NCBI GenBank assembly: GCA_051294375.1
Contig: CM119264.1
Span: 1,869,298 to 1,933,297 of the forward strand
Source: Paraspadella gotoi
Taxonomy: Eukaryota; Chaetognatha
DNA length: 64,000 nt
Direction of reading: 5' to 3'
Both the position numbers and the translations under genes were made by a program. The notes beneath the pieces are model-generated. The model was not told the DNA's origin, did no database searches, and was given only the letters and a program-made list of their open reading frames with translations. Shown here piece by piece: positions 34,165-45,879 of this stretch. Every line of letters starts with the position of its first letter. The first letter of the stretch is position 1.

Positions 34165-36300
34165 TGTTGTTCCAAATCTTCTCGCTATGTGCGGCGTGTT
34201 TGATGGGGAGAGTTGCTTTGGGCGCTGGCAGGTCGCTTCGTAGTACGGGTTATGCTTGCGCAGCTTTGATTCTTTAAATACTTCTCATAGTCGACAAGGA
34301 TTCTTGAAAGATGGAGAAGACGTAGGGGCGAGACACTTCACAGGGACTTATCCTTTCTTTAAGGGCTAAGGCGAAACGACTACGATGCATAATTCAGAGT
34401 GTATGCTGCAGATAGGCCAATGGTGAGTTTTTGGCATAAGTATCCCCGCTAGAAATAAAGTGCACTGCTAAAAGGAAAACTCGAGGGAGTACGTGGTGAA
34501 GCGTAATATTGAAAAAAGACGAATCACAAAAATAAAAATATATCAGAGAGGCGAGAACAGGTTACGCTTAACCGACAAAGAGAAGGGAAAGTGGGAAGTG
34601 AATCTCGAATGCGAAAAATCTCCTCCTGTGGCTGCGCGAAACCCGCGATCGAAAAGGAGGAGGAAGCGAAAATGGGAGGGGGAAGAAGATCTGCGGCGTC
34701 GCCCTCCTCCTCCTCCGACGCGCCCATAAATTGGCCCGAGAGGACGAACACGCTCCGCAATGGCACGGGCTGTCCTCGTGGCACAGTGCACTGAGGTCCG
34801 AAGTGGAAAAAAGCTTCAACGGTGCATGGTTGAGGGTGAATGCAGGGTGAGTAGAAAAAAAAACAAAAAAGGGAGGTGGGATGGCGGTGGGGGGGGCCAA
34901 TGCAATAGTCAATCAATAATACAGAGAAAATAATTCATCACGGGTACACGATCAATAATGAACTTGACGCATTACAGAGACCAGGCGTAATCTTCAAGAA
35001 AAAAAAAAACGAACTTGGCAGTTGTAAAAAAGGGCAAACAAAAACGAGAAAAAAAACGAAAACTTTCTCAAAAAAAATTTAAAACGAAAACTTTCTCAAA
35101 AAAAATTAAACAGGTATTTAGCAACATGGTGAGATGCTGTGTGAGTGCGAGGTTCCCAATGAATATGACAATATATTTTCGGCCTTAATCACAGGGCGTC
35201 CCTCGTTTCGCGATCTTGATCCAAGATGCGTTTTTTTGTGTTGCAAGCATGTAAGTAATTGTGCGGGATTTTTTTCTTGTGGATTTTTTTGCGAGAACCG
35301 GGGGCCCGCGTCTTTCTTTTATGTCTATTTCTAAATGCGTAGATGCTTCCATGGGCGCTCACTCCGTCTCTCGAGAGTGGCGTGGCCGCGGGCTTAAATG
35401 TTTCAGGCGCCTGGGGAAGGAGAGCGCCTGTGGGGGCGCGGTTCGGCGTCCTCGGATTTCGAAACGAATGTCGGGAGGCGCCGGGAACTGCCAGCTGGCT
35501 AGACGATTCATTCACGATCGTCCACCATACATAGCAGAGGTTGCTGGAGAGTGGACGGGCCGCGCTGGGAAAGGCTGAGAGAACTGGTTGTCACATATAT
35601 ATCGAAGATACCGTCTAGGCTTTATTACTGACAGCGAGGTGATGCTCGCATCCCGGGACGAGTCCTGGGCGTCCGACAGGTAACGTGTATGGGCCGGGGT
35701 CTGCCTCGGCTTTGACTTGCTTTCCAGGTATTTTGTCAATCCTACGAGATTTTTGCAGATGGAAAAAACCAGGCGCAAAGCACTTGATTGGGGTATGCGT
35801 CCTTTTGGACGTGCCGAGGAGAAGAACTATGGTGATGGCCAGGACGACGTAGAAGAACAGGTAACCGAATGGTCAGCTAGGCGGCAATTGACCTTATCTT
35901 TCTGTGGCGGGCTTTTCCGAAGACGTGGTCGCTTTCGGTCTCCTCCATCTCGATCAATTTGAGGACTGTGTCCGGGTTTGAAACACCTCGTACATCTTCT
36001 GTGAAATTCTCCGAGAGAGGCCCTCGCGAGGCGCCTTCGCGCCATCTGCGCCCAGCAGGGGCGTTTTTTCCAGGTTCCAGGTTCACATACGCCTCTATGA
36101 GATCGGAGTAGGCAGAACGCAAATATTAGGACGGGTGCGCCGCGCCTTAGGGCGCCAACCCATGCGCCATGTCAAATGGAGACGCCGCGCCGCATAGCCA
36201 CGCCACAACGGCGTACCAATCTCGCGGGTTGAATGGAAGGGCATCGTTTTAATCCTGGAACAACAAAAAAATTTTTCCCTCTTTTCAAACAAATTCGAGA
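34165..36300 (-). pseudogene. Frame-disrupted copy of the membrane-protein family gene
   Basis: Parallel over its length to 43190-45080. On the minus strand the conserved exon opening lies near 36255 (CCAG then GATTAAAACGATGCC). Pieces of the EAYVNLEPGKNA segment, the membrane segment and the Ser-rich 3' part appear in alternating frames. The breaks are mostly single-base indels at places where the other copy is open, so they may be sequence errors and not decay. Confidence 0.6.
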
Positions 36301-37129
36301 TAAAGTTTAGTTAAAATCTCATCTAAACTTATATTTTTGCTAAATTGTTTTTCAAATATTTTTTTTTATTCAAAATATATTATTGAAAAGCTTTTCTTTA
36401 ATCTGTCAAGGTGACGTGACCTGTGACGCCTCAATAGATGTCAGATAGAGAGGCTAGGTTTAGGTATGTCGATGTGACTATGTCTTATTTTGAATGCACA
36501 TTCCAAGAACATTTCATTCTTTGTTACGCTAGAAAATTGAGTTTTTGTTCTTGAAAAACGGAAAGTTAATTTTCAAATGGCACTTCTTTGTATAACTTAA
36601 ATTTAATCACTGGATGTTCTTATTGATTGGTTGTTCCTTATTTTCCCTAACCATATTTTTTATTTATCAGTTTGATCGTTCAATTTGGCGAACTGTAAAC
36701 TTTATTCTTTTAATGCAACGAAATTCTTCCGACAAAATTGTCAAGGACATTTCATCAACTGAAGCTTTGTTTTCTGCGTTGATCAAACTTGAGAGAAATT
36801 TCAAGCTTTTCGTCCTTACCAAATTTTTATAAGAAGGGGTATGATTTCAATTTGTAATAACTAAAATCAATGATACAATATAAATTCTTGTAAAGATCTG
36901 CTGACATGGTTAACCCATCTGGATAAGTATAGCTCACAGACAAAAGAATCGTTATTGGTATATTAAAGAGTGCTTAATTTACATAAATTAATTTAATTAA
37001 GACTAATTATTTAGATGTCTTCTAAAATTTTAAATCTTACTTGGAAGGCAAACAATTCTATGTACCGTCACTTTTATTCATTTTTTCATTTATTTAATTT
37101 ATTCATAATTAAACACCTGTTATACTTTT

Positions 37130-37640
37130 TAAAGTGAAAAACTGGTGAGCCTCGAGCCATTGGGTGGGGCTGAGAGGAGGAGAGAGGAGGATGATGAGTG
37201 GCTGACGAAGACACGAGACTCGCGCTCTGGGCTGGTTTGGTCGTTGAAACAAAGTGAGGTAATATTGTGGTTATTGACACATTTTATAAACAACAGACTT
37301 GACATGATCTACTTACATTTGTCAACAACGTTTTGATTTTTTGCATCTTTTGATTTCTTTTGCCGAGAATTGATCCCTTGGGCTTTGATCGGTCAATGAA
37401 AGCCATTTTTTTTAAAGAATCAAAACGACAAATACAAACAAATTTTTTAAAAATAGTTTAACGCAAATATTTTAAAATATAAAATTCTAACATCGTTTTT
37501 ATAATACAACCAACCAAGCAGGCACCCTTCTTGAGATAGCCTCAAGCATCAAGGTCCGCCCAATTGGAGATGTTCAATCGATATCAAATATTCTTGTAAA
37601 GATTGGTTGAATGGTTAACACCATCTGGATGAGTATTCTC
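37130..37640 (-). pseudogene. Noisy copy of the first-exon region of the polymerase-like gene
   Basis: It matches 45880-46345 with many small indels, including the segment that corresponds to the ASLTIKARDQLSAKEIKDAK-type exon and the phrase GGTTAACCCATCTGGATGAG. It is cut by the N gap at 37665. Confidence 0.55.
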
Positions 37641-37664
37641 ACAGAGAAAAGAAACGTTATTTGT

Positions 37665-37689
37665 NNNNNNNNNNNNNNNNNNNNNNNNN
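37665..37689. other. Assembly gap, 25 N
   Basis: A run of exactly 25 N, followed at once by another copy of the repeat that starts at 31583. Confidence 0.99.
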
Positions 37690-38290
37690 GGGTGAATAAT
37701 AAGGCAAATTAGACAAAAGATTAATTATCGCAAGAAAATTATTTCGTTCTATTCGTTTATTGTACAGATAATAAGACTCACCAGAGTTGATCAAGCGCGG
37801 TTTCATTGTTTGCCACGTTATCCGTGTCTTGGGCAATGACGTCTAAACTTACATGATTCTAAATTTTTTTCAAATATTTTTTTTATTATAAATATTTTGT
37901 TTTCTCGTTGATACTTGAGAGAAATTTCAAGCTTTTCCTTACATAAATTTTTATAGGGATGATTCAATTTGTAATAACTAAAATCAAGATGTTCAATGAT
38001 ATCAAATAAATTCTTGTAAAGATCTGGTTGAATGGTTAACCCATCTGGATGAGTATTCTCACAGAGAAAAGAATCGTTATTGGTATAATTAATTAATTTA
38101 ATTTAATTTAATTTAATTAATTAATTAATTTAATTTAGACTGAATTATTAAGAAGTCTTCTAAAATCCTAATCTTACTCGGAAAGGCAAACCAATCTATG
38201 TACCTAACTTTTATTCATTTTTTCATTTATTAATTTATTCATAATTGAACCCTGTTTTTACTTTTTAAAAATGGCAATAAATTATCAGGG
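37690..38290 (-). repeat. Repeated block with polymerase-like exon pieces, copy 2
   Basis: A second copy of the 31583 block, cleaner in sequence. Minus-strand exon-like pieces include LDVIAQDTDNVANNETALDQ before a GTGAGT donor and, further along, DGLTIQPDLYKNLFDIIEHL. An (AATT)n-like stretch lies at 38085-38135. Confidence 0.7.
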
Positions 38291-39199
38291 AAAAAAAATC
38301 TCACAAAACGTTCCTGCAAAGGCTGAATCGAATCTGTGGCGCTCCCGAAAAACCCCCCGCCAACCCTAAGAACCACTACGAAAAATAGAACTATTAGATA
38401 GGAAAATCAATATCTTCGGCCCCGAAATACCATAAAACCAATAACGTTGATGGGTATTTATAACTTCAATTCATACGATTTTACATTAGTTATAAAATTA
38501 ACTAAATAAACTTCGATCGTGAACGTCTTATTTCTCTTGTTTTGAAAATTCACGTCTCGCGTCGGGTATGGCATCTACACGTGAATTACTTCCACCTAAC
38601 TATTGACCTTATTCATGTCGCTCCTCCCTTCAACCACAGCCATCCCTCCCGCTTTAGCATCCTCACCTAAACACCTCCCTCAGTAATATGAATTGTGACT
38701 ACACGGCACGATCAGTTACATTCACCGTTATTGCAACGGGGCAAATCCCATACACCACAACGGACTCCCTTTTTTTTTTTTTATAAATTTACCTCATAGC
38801 CTCCCGGCCATAACATGCCCTAACAACCGCGCTGCTGCCGGCGCGCACAGCAGCCAAACCCCTGCCGGGCCGGACTTCCAACCCGACAGTTCTTCAGCGA
38901 TGGAGGGTCTTCGGAATTTAACATTTCCCCTATTCAGAACCGATTTCAACAGTCTCGTCGCAATTGTTGTCTGTCCCTTTGCCGCGATGCCAGATCCCCG
39001 TCAGTATTTTCCTTCTCCTCCCCGATCTGACCACGATAAGCCTCAATCAACTGTACAAGGCACATCGACACGATCTCCCTCCTCGTAAAACTTTACTCAC
39101 TCACTTACTCGAACCCTGCATTCTCCTCAGCATCTCTCTATCTCTTCTCCTTCTCTCTCTCTCTCCTCTCCGTCTCTCTCTCTCTCCTCCTCGCTCTCT

Positions 39200-39236
<37 letters not shown>

Positions 39237-39698
39237 CATTAAGTCCGAGACGGAAAAACGACGAGAGACGAGATGATGCGGGTATGCGATTTTATTCCGG
39301 TTCGAAGCCTTCTCCGTCTTCTGTCCTTTTTTATTCCCTTTTCTTTCTCTCTCAGATCTTCTTTCGACTCTTCTCTCGCTTGGATTCGTCGGTCGGCCCG
39401 CACCGCCCCCGTCTATTGTCTTCTCGCGCTAGCTCCTCTCGTTGTTCTCTTGCTTCTGGGCCTCTAATGCCTTTAAACTAACGAAATCTGGGGAAAAAGA
39501 AAATCAATTGAGAAATTTCTTCGCCGACTGCCTACATTAAACCGAGCCTCGGATCGCACGCGCTTATCCGCGAAAATAGAGTCCGCGCGATTAATAATCT
39601 ACGAGTTTCATAAATGCGCGGGAGGAGCCAATGAAAAAAACTCCAATCGTTCGAGAATGAAATCCTTTGAACTTTCCTCTTTCTCTCTCTCTCCCTTC

Positions 39699-39732
<34 letters not shown>

Positions 39733-40497
39733 TCTTCTCCTCTCCTCTCTCGGCTCTCTTCTCTCTCTCCTCTCTCCATCGACCACGCCCCATTCTCTCT
39801 TCTCTCACGGTTCTTTCCCTCCTCCTTCTCCCATTGTTTACTGTTCTGCGCCGACCGACGGCCCATTAAGGGTCTTGCAAAGAAGTGCGTGATCGACGGG
39901 GCGGAGATAGGAGATTACAGCGGAGATACGAAGCGAAGCTGTATGAAATTCATTGGCGAAGCTGAGAAGGAATTAGGGAGGGGCAATGGCTGAGCCGCAC
40001 TAATAGCTTGTACCGGAGCAGATCAAATTACTTCCATTTTTTTTAAAAATTCGTTTATTAGCAAAACAAAGGAAGTGATGTTATTACAATTACACACATA
40101 ATTGTCTTTTTACAAAAGTATTTCACAAACATTGTTAAAAATATCATTTTAAAAATTTTATCAAAATATTGACCAAAATCATATAGGTTTTTAAAAAAAA
40201 TTTTACTTAGTAAGAAATTCACTTAATTTATAATGCAAAGTAAGTTAACAGTCAATTTTTTTCCCGTCTACAGTAGTTTGGTTGGTCCCTCTAGCAATAA
40301 GCTTTAGATATTTAGCAAAAAATGTTCCATCTTTTCTTTACCATTTTTTTTCATTTTTTTTTAAACGGTGGCGCAGCATTGTACTGTAATTTTTTTTTTG
40401 AAAATGTTCAAAAAAATTATATGATGTATGGGCACCTTTTACAGCAATACTTCGTTTTTTGATTCACTTTTTTCATATGTTCTGCGCAAATCAGAAG
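38291..40497. other. Single-copy island between repeats
   Basis: Unlike its surroundings, this 2.2 kb has no second copy in the window and little indel noise. It is GC-richer at 38800-39000 and 39240-39660, with CT microsatellites at 39195-39235 and 39700-39732. The frames present (for example MEGLRNLTFPLFRTDFNSLV at 38900 on plus) were not recognised and no splice structure was convincing. Confidence 0.4.
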
Positions 40498-41340
40498 GGT
40501 GAATAATAAGGCAATTAGACAGAAAGATTAATTATCGCAAGAAAATTATTCTCGTTCTATTTCGTTTATTGTACAGAAATAAGACCTCACCAGAGTGATC
40601 GAAGCGCGGTTTTATTGGTTTGCCACGTCATAGTCCGTCGGCTTGGGCAATGAACGTCTAAACTTACAGTGATCTAAATTTTTTTTTCAAACTATTTTTT
40701 TATTAAAATATTTTGTTTTCTCGTTGATACTTGTGACGAAATTTCAAGCTTTTCCTTAGCATAAATTTTTATAGAAGGGATGATTCCAATTTGTATAAAT
40801 AAACTCAAGAGTCAGTGATATCAAATAAATTCTTGTAAAGATCTGGTTTGATGGTTAACCCATCTGGATGAGTATCTCGAGCAGAGAGAGAACGAACTCA
40901 TTATTGGTATTATTAAGTAGAGTTTTAATTTAATTAATTATTAATATTTAATTAGACTGAATTATTAAGTAGTACTTCTAAAATCCTAATTCTTACTCGG
41001 AAAGGCAACAATCTATGTACCTACTTTTATTCATTTTTTCATTTATTAATTTATTATAATTAACCCGTTTTTACTTTTTAAAAATGGCAATAAATTATCA
41101 TTAAATAAACTTTAACATTATGTACTTGATGATTTTGTTTAAAATAAAAAGAGCATTGCTCAACAAATTTATATCGAAGATAGATTCAATTGAATTTTTT
41201 TTTAAATCTGAAAGCTAGTTTTTCCTTACTCTCATGAGCGCAACTAATTGTCAGTTCAATTCAGCGATCAAAACTTTCCAAGGGTGCTCTTTGGTTTTCT
41301 GCTGATATTGTGAGAGGCGATTTCAAGCCTTTTCCTCACT
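40498..41340 (-). repeat. Repeated block with polymerase-like exon pieces, copy 3
   Basis: A third copy of the block at 31583 and 37690, with many one-base changes in length. It runs directly into the unrelated frame at 41268-41630. Confidence 0.7.
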
Positions 41341-41630
41341 AAAGTGGAGTGGAATGCGTGGAGGGCCATATCACATAAACCCCTCATCATCTCATCATGA
41401 CGAAGGGTCCTCCATTGAGTTTCATATTGTGCGTCTTCCACAGATACTGAAGCGCCGCAAGAATGTACTCCAAGCTCCTTAGCAGTTGAGACGTCCAACA
41501 TTTTGGAAACTCCCTCAAATAGTAGACCGATGTTTGCCCGCGAGAAGCTGGAAGTAACGATTTGGACAGTGACATCTCCTTTTTCCCAATTTCTTTTCGC
41601 TAGAGTGCTGCTGAAAATTAATTGTTCCAT
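41268..41630 (-). CDS. Unrecognised 120-codon frame fused to a polymerase-like tail
   Basis: The frame starts MEQLIFSSTLAKRNWEKGD and contains SRANIGLLFEGVSKMLDVST and MRGLCDMALHAFHSTLVRKR. Its last residues (STLGKF) fall inside the repeated polymerase-like block, where GKFSDE-type residues are found elsewhere. Composition is protein-like (GC-richer than the flanks). It may be an exon of a neighbouring gene running into repeat sequence. Function unknown. Confidence 0.35.
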   Translation of the reverse strand: MEQLIFSSTLAKRNWEKGDVTVQIVTSSFSRANIGLLFEGVSKMLDVSTAKELGVHSCGASVSVEDAQYETQWRTLRHDEMMRGLCDMALHAFHSTLVRKRLEIASHNISRKPKSTLGKF

Positions 41631-41639
41631 CCACCTTTT

Positions 41640-42563
41640 CCTTTTTTTTTGGATTGTTCAAAAAATGAAATTTTTTTTGTAACTAGAACAAAGACACTTT
41701 TATTCATTTTTCATTCATTAATTTATTCATAATAATAAAACTTTAACATGACATACTGTAAATGAAATTTTGGGAAACAAAAGAAAGTGTTCAATGTCGA
41801 TGATTTGTTTAAAAAGATTAAAAGATTGGCCGCAACAAATTTATATATCCGGAAGTTAGATTCAATTAATTTTTTTTTAAAATCCGAACCTATATTTTCC
41901 TTACTTTTATTCATTTTTCATTTTATTAATTTACTACGAAAATCGTTTTTGTTCTTGAAAACGAAAGTTATTTTCAAATGCCACTTTCTTTGTATACTTG
42001 AAAATTAAAATCACTGGATGTTTCTTCTTTTTTTCAATTCAGTTTTGATCTTTCATTGAGACGTAAACTTTGATTGTTTTTAATGCACAAATTCTTCCAC
42101 AAAATTTGTCAGGACATTCATCACTGAACTTTGTTTTCTCGTTGATACTTGGATGAGAAATTCAAGCGTTTTCCTTACATAGAATTTTTATAGAAGGATG
42201 GATTCATTTGTAATAATTTAAATCATAGATGTTCAATATGATATCAAATAAATTCTTGTAAATGATCTGTTGAATGGTTGTAACCCATCTGGATGAGTAA
42301 TTAATTTAATTAGACTGAATTAGTTATGATGTTTTCTAAATCTTTAATCTTACTTCGAAAGGCAACCAATCTATGTACCTCACTTTTATCCATTTTCATT
42401 TATTAATTTATTCATAATTAAACCCTGTTTTTTACTTTTTAAAAAATGCAATAAATTATCATAATAAAACTTGTAACATATTGTACTTTGTATTGATTTT
42501 GTTTAAAATAAAAGAGATTGCTCAACAAATTTATTAATCCCGAAGATAGATTTCAATTATTTT
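41640..42563 (-). repeat. Noisy mosaic of the polymerase-like repeats
   Basis: Fragments of the 45300-46700 sequence recur here in the same strand sense, including an exon-like DFKKKLIESNFRIYKFV piece (41914-41800) and the DLYKNLF-type segment near 42230. Frames are broken by frequent small indels. Confidence 0.6.
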
Positions 42564-42588
42564 NNNNNNNNNNNNNNNNNNNNNNNNN
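42564..42588. other. Assembly gap, 25 N
   Basis: A run of exactly 25 N inside the repeat mosaic. Confidence 0.99.
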
Positions 42589-42779
42589 TTATAAATAACA
42601 TCTTTTTTAACATTATATGTCTTCATTTTATACATTGATGATTTGGTTTAAATTAAAAAGAAGCATATGCTCAACAAATTTTATTATCGAAGATTAGATA
42701 TGCGAGAGTTAATTTTATTTTTTTAAAATAAACTGAAGCTATGAATTAATTTTTTTTTAAATCTGAAGCTATATTTTCC

Positions 42780-43028
42780 TTACCTCGATGACGCAACTAT
42801 TGTCATCAATTCATCACTAAACTTTCCAAGGGTCTCTTTGTTTTCTCGTCGATATTTGAGAGCAATTTCAAGCTTTTCCACACATAAATTTTTATTGAAG
42901 GGATGATCCAAGTTGTAATCACTAAAATCAAGATGTTCAATAATATCAAATAAATCCTTATGAAGATCTTTTATAGAAGGGATGATCCAAGTTGTAATCA
43001 CTAAAATCAAGATGTTCAATAATATCAA
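42780..43028 (-). CDS. Polymerase-like exon piece, clean copy
   Basis: Minus-strand frame containing FDIIEHLDFSDYNLDHPF followed by a charged linker and ETLGKFSDEL. The order of a FD-S-Y-HP block and a GKF-DE block matches the region just before the EFV-L-KMYS block of protein-primed family B DNA polymerases (Polinton/Maverick type). The 5' part is repeated as the 79-bp array. The frame ends at a GTAAGG that would open an intron of only 21 nt or a longer one. Only a fragment is present. Confidence 0.45.
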   Translation of the reverse strand: MILLNILILVITTWIIPSIKDLHKDLFDIIEHLDFSDYNLDHPFNKNLCVEKLEIALKYRRENKETLGKFSDELMTIVASSR

Positions 43029-43215
43029 ATAAATCCTTATGAAGATCTTTTATAGAAGGGATGATCCAAGTTGTAATCACTAAAATCAAGATGTTCAATA
43101 ATATCAAATAAATCCTTATGAAGATCTTTTATAGAAGGGATGATCCAAGTTGTAATCACTAAAATCAAAATGTTCAATGATATCAAATAAAATGTTGTTC
43201 CCCACAATCTTCTCG
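42900..43215 (-). repeat. 79-bp tandem array, clean copy, four units
   Basis: GGGATGATCC recurs at 42900, 42979, 43058 and 43137, an exact 79-bp period with almost no differences between units. It was copied from part of the adjacent polymerase-like exon. Confidence 0.95.
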
Positions 43216-43271
43216 ATGTCGCGTGTTTGTGGGGAGGTTGCTTTGGCGCTGGCAGGGTCCTCGTAGTACGG

Positions 43272-43475
43272 TTATGCTTGCGGCAGCTTTGATTCCTTCA
43301 AATACTTCTCATAGTCGACAAGGATCTTGAAGATGGAGAAGACTAGGGCGAGACACTTCACGGGAACTATTCCTTTCTTTAGGGCTAGGGAAACGACTAC
43401 GACTGCTATTAGAGTGTATGCTGCAAGATAGGCAATGGTGAGTTTTGGCCATAAGTATCCCCTGAAATAAGTCAC
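43272..43475 (-). CDS. Membrane-segment exon, paralogue of 44282-44860
   Basis: The frame reads a Pro/Leu-rich start, a hydrophobic helix and GIVPVKCLALVFSIFKI followed by DYEKYLKESKL. The gene at 44282-44860 has the same order with GIPPIKCFALVFSICKI and DYDKYLKESKL. These are therefore two members of one family lying in tandem on the minus strand. Here the frame then passes into Pro/His-rich sequence and stops. The upstream exon was not identified because the intervening sequence is indel-rich. Confidence 0.5.
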   Translation of the reverse strand: MTYFRGYLWPKLTIAYLAAYTLIAVVVVSLALKKGIVPVKCLALVFSIFKILVDYEKYLKESKLPQA

Positions 43476-44281
43476 TGGCTAAAGGAAAACTCGAGGAGTA
43501 GTGGTGAAGCGTATATTGAAAAAAGACGATCACAAAAATAAAAATATTACAGAGAGGCGGAGAACAAGTCTTAACACAAGAGAGGGAAAGTGGGAAGTGA
43601 ATCTCGAATGGAAAAATCTCGTGGCTGCGCGAAACCCCCGATCGAAAAGGAGGAGGAAGCGAAATGGGAGGGGGAAGAAGATCTGCGCGTCGCCTCCTCC
43701 TCCTCACGCGCCCCATAAATTGCCCGAGAGGACAACACGCGCCCCGAATGGCACGGGCTGTCCTCGTGCACGTGCATGAGGTCCGAAGTGGAAAAAAAGC
43801 TAACGGTGCATGGTGAGCGTGATGCAGGTGAGTAGAAAAAAAAACAAAAAGGGGGTGGGTGAGGTTGGGGGGCAATCAATAAGTCAATCAAATAATAACA
43901 GAGAAAATCAATTCATCACGGGTACAATCAATAATGAACTTGACATTACAGAGACTCAGGCTAATCTAATAAGAAAAAAAAAACGAACTTGGCAGTGTAA
44001 AAAAGGCAAACAAAAAACGAAAAAAAACACGAAAACTTTCTCAAAAAAAAATTAAAACGAAAAAAAAAAAACGAAAACTTTCTCAAAGTTCCCATGCCCA
44101 TATTTTCCCTTATCACAGCGTCCTCGTTCGCCTTGATCGCTTTTTTTTTTCAAGCATAAGTAATGGGATTTTCTTTCTTTTGTAGATTTTTTTGCGAGAC
44201 GGCGCCGCGTCTCTTTTCTGTCTATTTCTACGTAGATGCTTCCATGCGTCGACTCCGTATCCGAGGGTGGGCGTGGCCGCG

Positions 44282-44860
44282 CTAATGTTTCAGGCGCCTG
44301 GGGAAGGAGAGCGCGCTGTGGGGGCGCGGTTCCGCGTCCTCGATTTCGAAACGATGTCGGGAGGCGCCGGGGAACTCCAGCTGCTCGAGCCTGATCTCGA
44401 CGTCCTCCAGTCGGGTGAGGATCGTGTTCAGGGAGATCAGGTTGTTGCCAACGACCTCTTCAACGTCTGCCTTGTGGTGCTTGAAGCCGGGTGTCCTCTC
44501 GGGGTCCTCGTACGTGTTGGGCGGGGTCTGCCTCAGCTTTGACTCTTTCAGGTATTTGTCATAATCCACGAAGATTTTGCAGATGGAAAAAACCAGCGCA
44601 AAGCACTTGATTGGGGGTATTCCTCTTGAGAGTGCCAGGGAGACTATGGTGATGGCCAGGACGACGTAGAAAGACAGGTAACCAATGGTCAGCTTAGGCC
44701 AGATTGACCTTATCTTTGTGGCGACTTTTCCGAAGACGTGGTCGCTTTCGGTCTCCTCCATCTCGATCAATTTGAGGACTGTGTCCGGGTTGAACAGCCT
44801 CGTTACATCTTCTTGAAATTCTCCTTTGAAGAGGCCCTCGGCGAGCGCCTTGCGCGCCAT
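44282..44860 (-). CDS. Unrecognised one- or two-helix membrane protein, main exon
   Basis: A 192-codon open frame. It starts MARKALAEGLFKGEFQEDVT, then LFNPDTVLKLIEMEETESDH, a membrane span (about residues 55-80), GIPPIKCFALVFSICKI, DYDKYLKESKL, and a C-terminal charged region ending in a coiled-coil-like stretch (NTILTRLEDVEIRLEQLEFP). An upstream exon is visible near 45060-44870, starting after CCAG with GATTAAAACGATGCC, but single-base breaks prevent a clean join. Sister loci are at 36.3-34.2, 54.1 and 60.9 kb. The family was not recognised. It could belong to a mobile element or be a lineage-specific host family. Confidence 0.55.
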   Translation of the reverse strand: MARKALAEGLFKGEFQEDVTRLFNPDTVLKLIEMEETESDHVFGKVATKIRSIWPKLTIGYLSFYVVLAITIVSLALSRGIPPIKCFALVFSICKIFVDYDKYLKESKLRQTPPNTYEDPERTPGFKHHKADVEEVVGNNLISLNTILTRLEDVEIRLEQLEFPGASRHRFEIEDAEPRPHSALSFPRRLKH

Positions 44861-45249
44861 CTGCGCCAGCAGGGCGTTTTCCAGGTTCCAGGTTCACATA
44901 ACGCCTCTATGAGACGGAGTAGCAGAACCATATTAGACGGCGCCGCGCCTTGAGCGCCAACCCATGTCGCCATGTCAAATGGAGACGCCCGCCGCTATAG
45001 CCGCGCCACAGGCGTACACCATCTCCGGGGTTGAAATCGAAGGCATCGTTTTAATCCTGGAACAACAAAAAAATTGTTTCCCTCTTTTCAAACAAATCGA
45101 ATAAGTTTAGTTAATCTCTCTAAACTTATATTTTTCTAAATTTTTTTCAAATTTTTTTTTTTATTCAAAATATATTATTGAAAAGCTTTCTTTAATCTGT
45201 CGGTGACGTGACCTGTGACCCTCAATAGATGTCAGATAGAGAGCTAGGT

Positions 45250-45558
45250 TTAGGTATTATTGACTAGTCTTATTTTTTGAATCACATTCAAGAACATTTC
45301 ATCTTTGTTACTAGAAAATCGTTTTTGTTCTTGAAAAACGGAAAGTTTATTTTCAAATGCCACTTCTTTGTATAACTTAAAATTTAAATCACTGGATGTT
45401 CTTTTGATGGTTGTCCCTCCATATTTTTTCAATTCAGTTTGATCGTTCAATTTGCGACTGTAAACTTTATTTTTTAATGCAACAAATTCTTCCACAAAAT
45501 TGTCAGGACATTCATCACTGAACTTTGTTTTCTCGTTGATACTTGAGAGAAATTTCAA
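45250..45558 (-). pseudogene. C-terminal fragment of a Polinton-type family B DNA polymerase
   Basis: A 102-codon open frame. Recognisable blocks in order: FSDE, EEFVALKNKVYSRKL (the EFV-L-KMYS block of protein-primed family B polymerases), a Lys-rich K-G--K segment (KKYGGTTIKR), LNFKLYKEV (the LTF-DYK block), and a terminal QKRFSSNKDEMFLNVIQKI matching the last F-S--H---T---K segment. The preceding exon piece (about 45669-45536) is open in another frame. These polymerases replicate Polinton/Maverick and related virus-like elements. No catalytic palm motifs are intact here, so this is a remnant. Confidence 0.5.
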
Positions 45559-45879
45559 GCTTTTCCTTACATAAATTTTTATAGAAGGGATGATTCAATT
45601 TGTAATAACTAAAATCAATGATATCAAATAAATTCTTGTAAAGATCTGGCTGAATGGTTAACCCATCTGAATAAGTATACTCAGACAAAAGAATCGTTAT
45701 TGGTATATATAAAGGAGAGCTAATTTAATTAATTAATTTAATTAAGACTGAATTATTAAGATGTCTTCTAAAATCTTAATCTTACTTGGAAAGGCAAACC
45801 AATCTATGTACCTCACTTTTATTCATTTTTTCATTTATTAATTTATTCATAATTAAACCCTGTTATTACTTTTTAAAGT

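Noticed and set aside
44192-44542. Plus-strand 116-codon frame opposite the membrane-protein exon
   Set aside because: Antisense to a longer frame with homologues in the same strand sense at 43272 and 34-36 kb.
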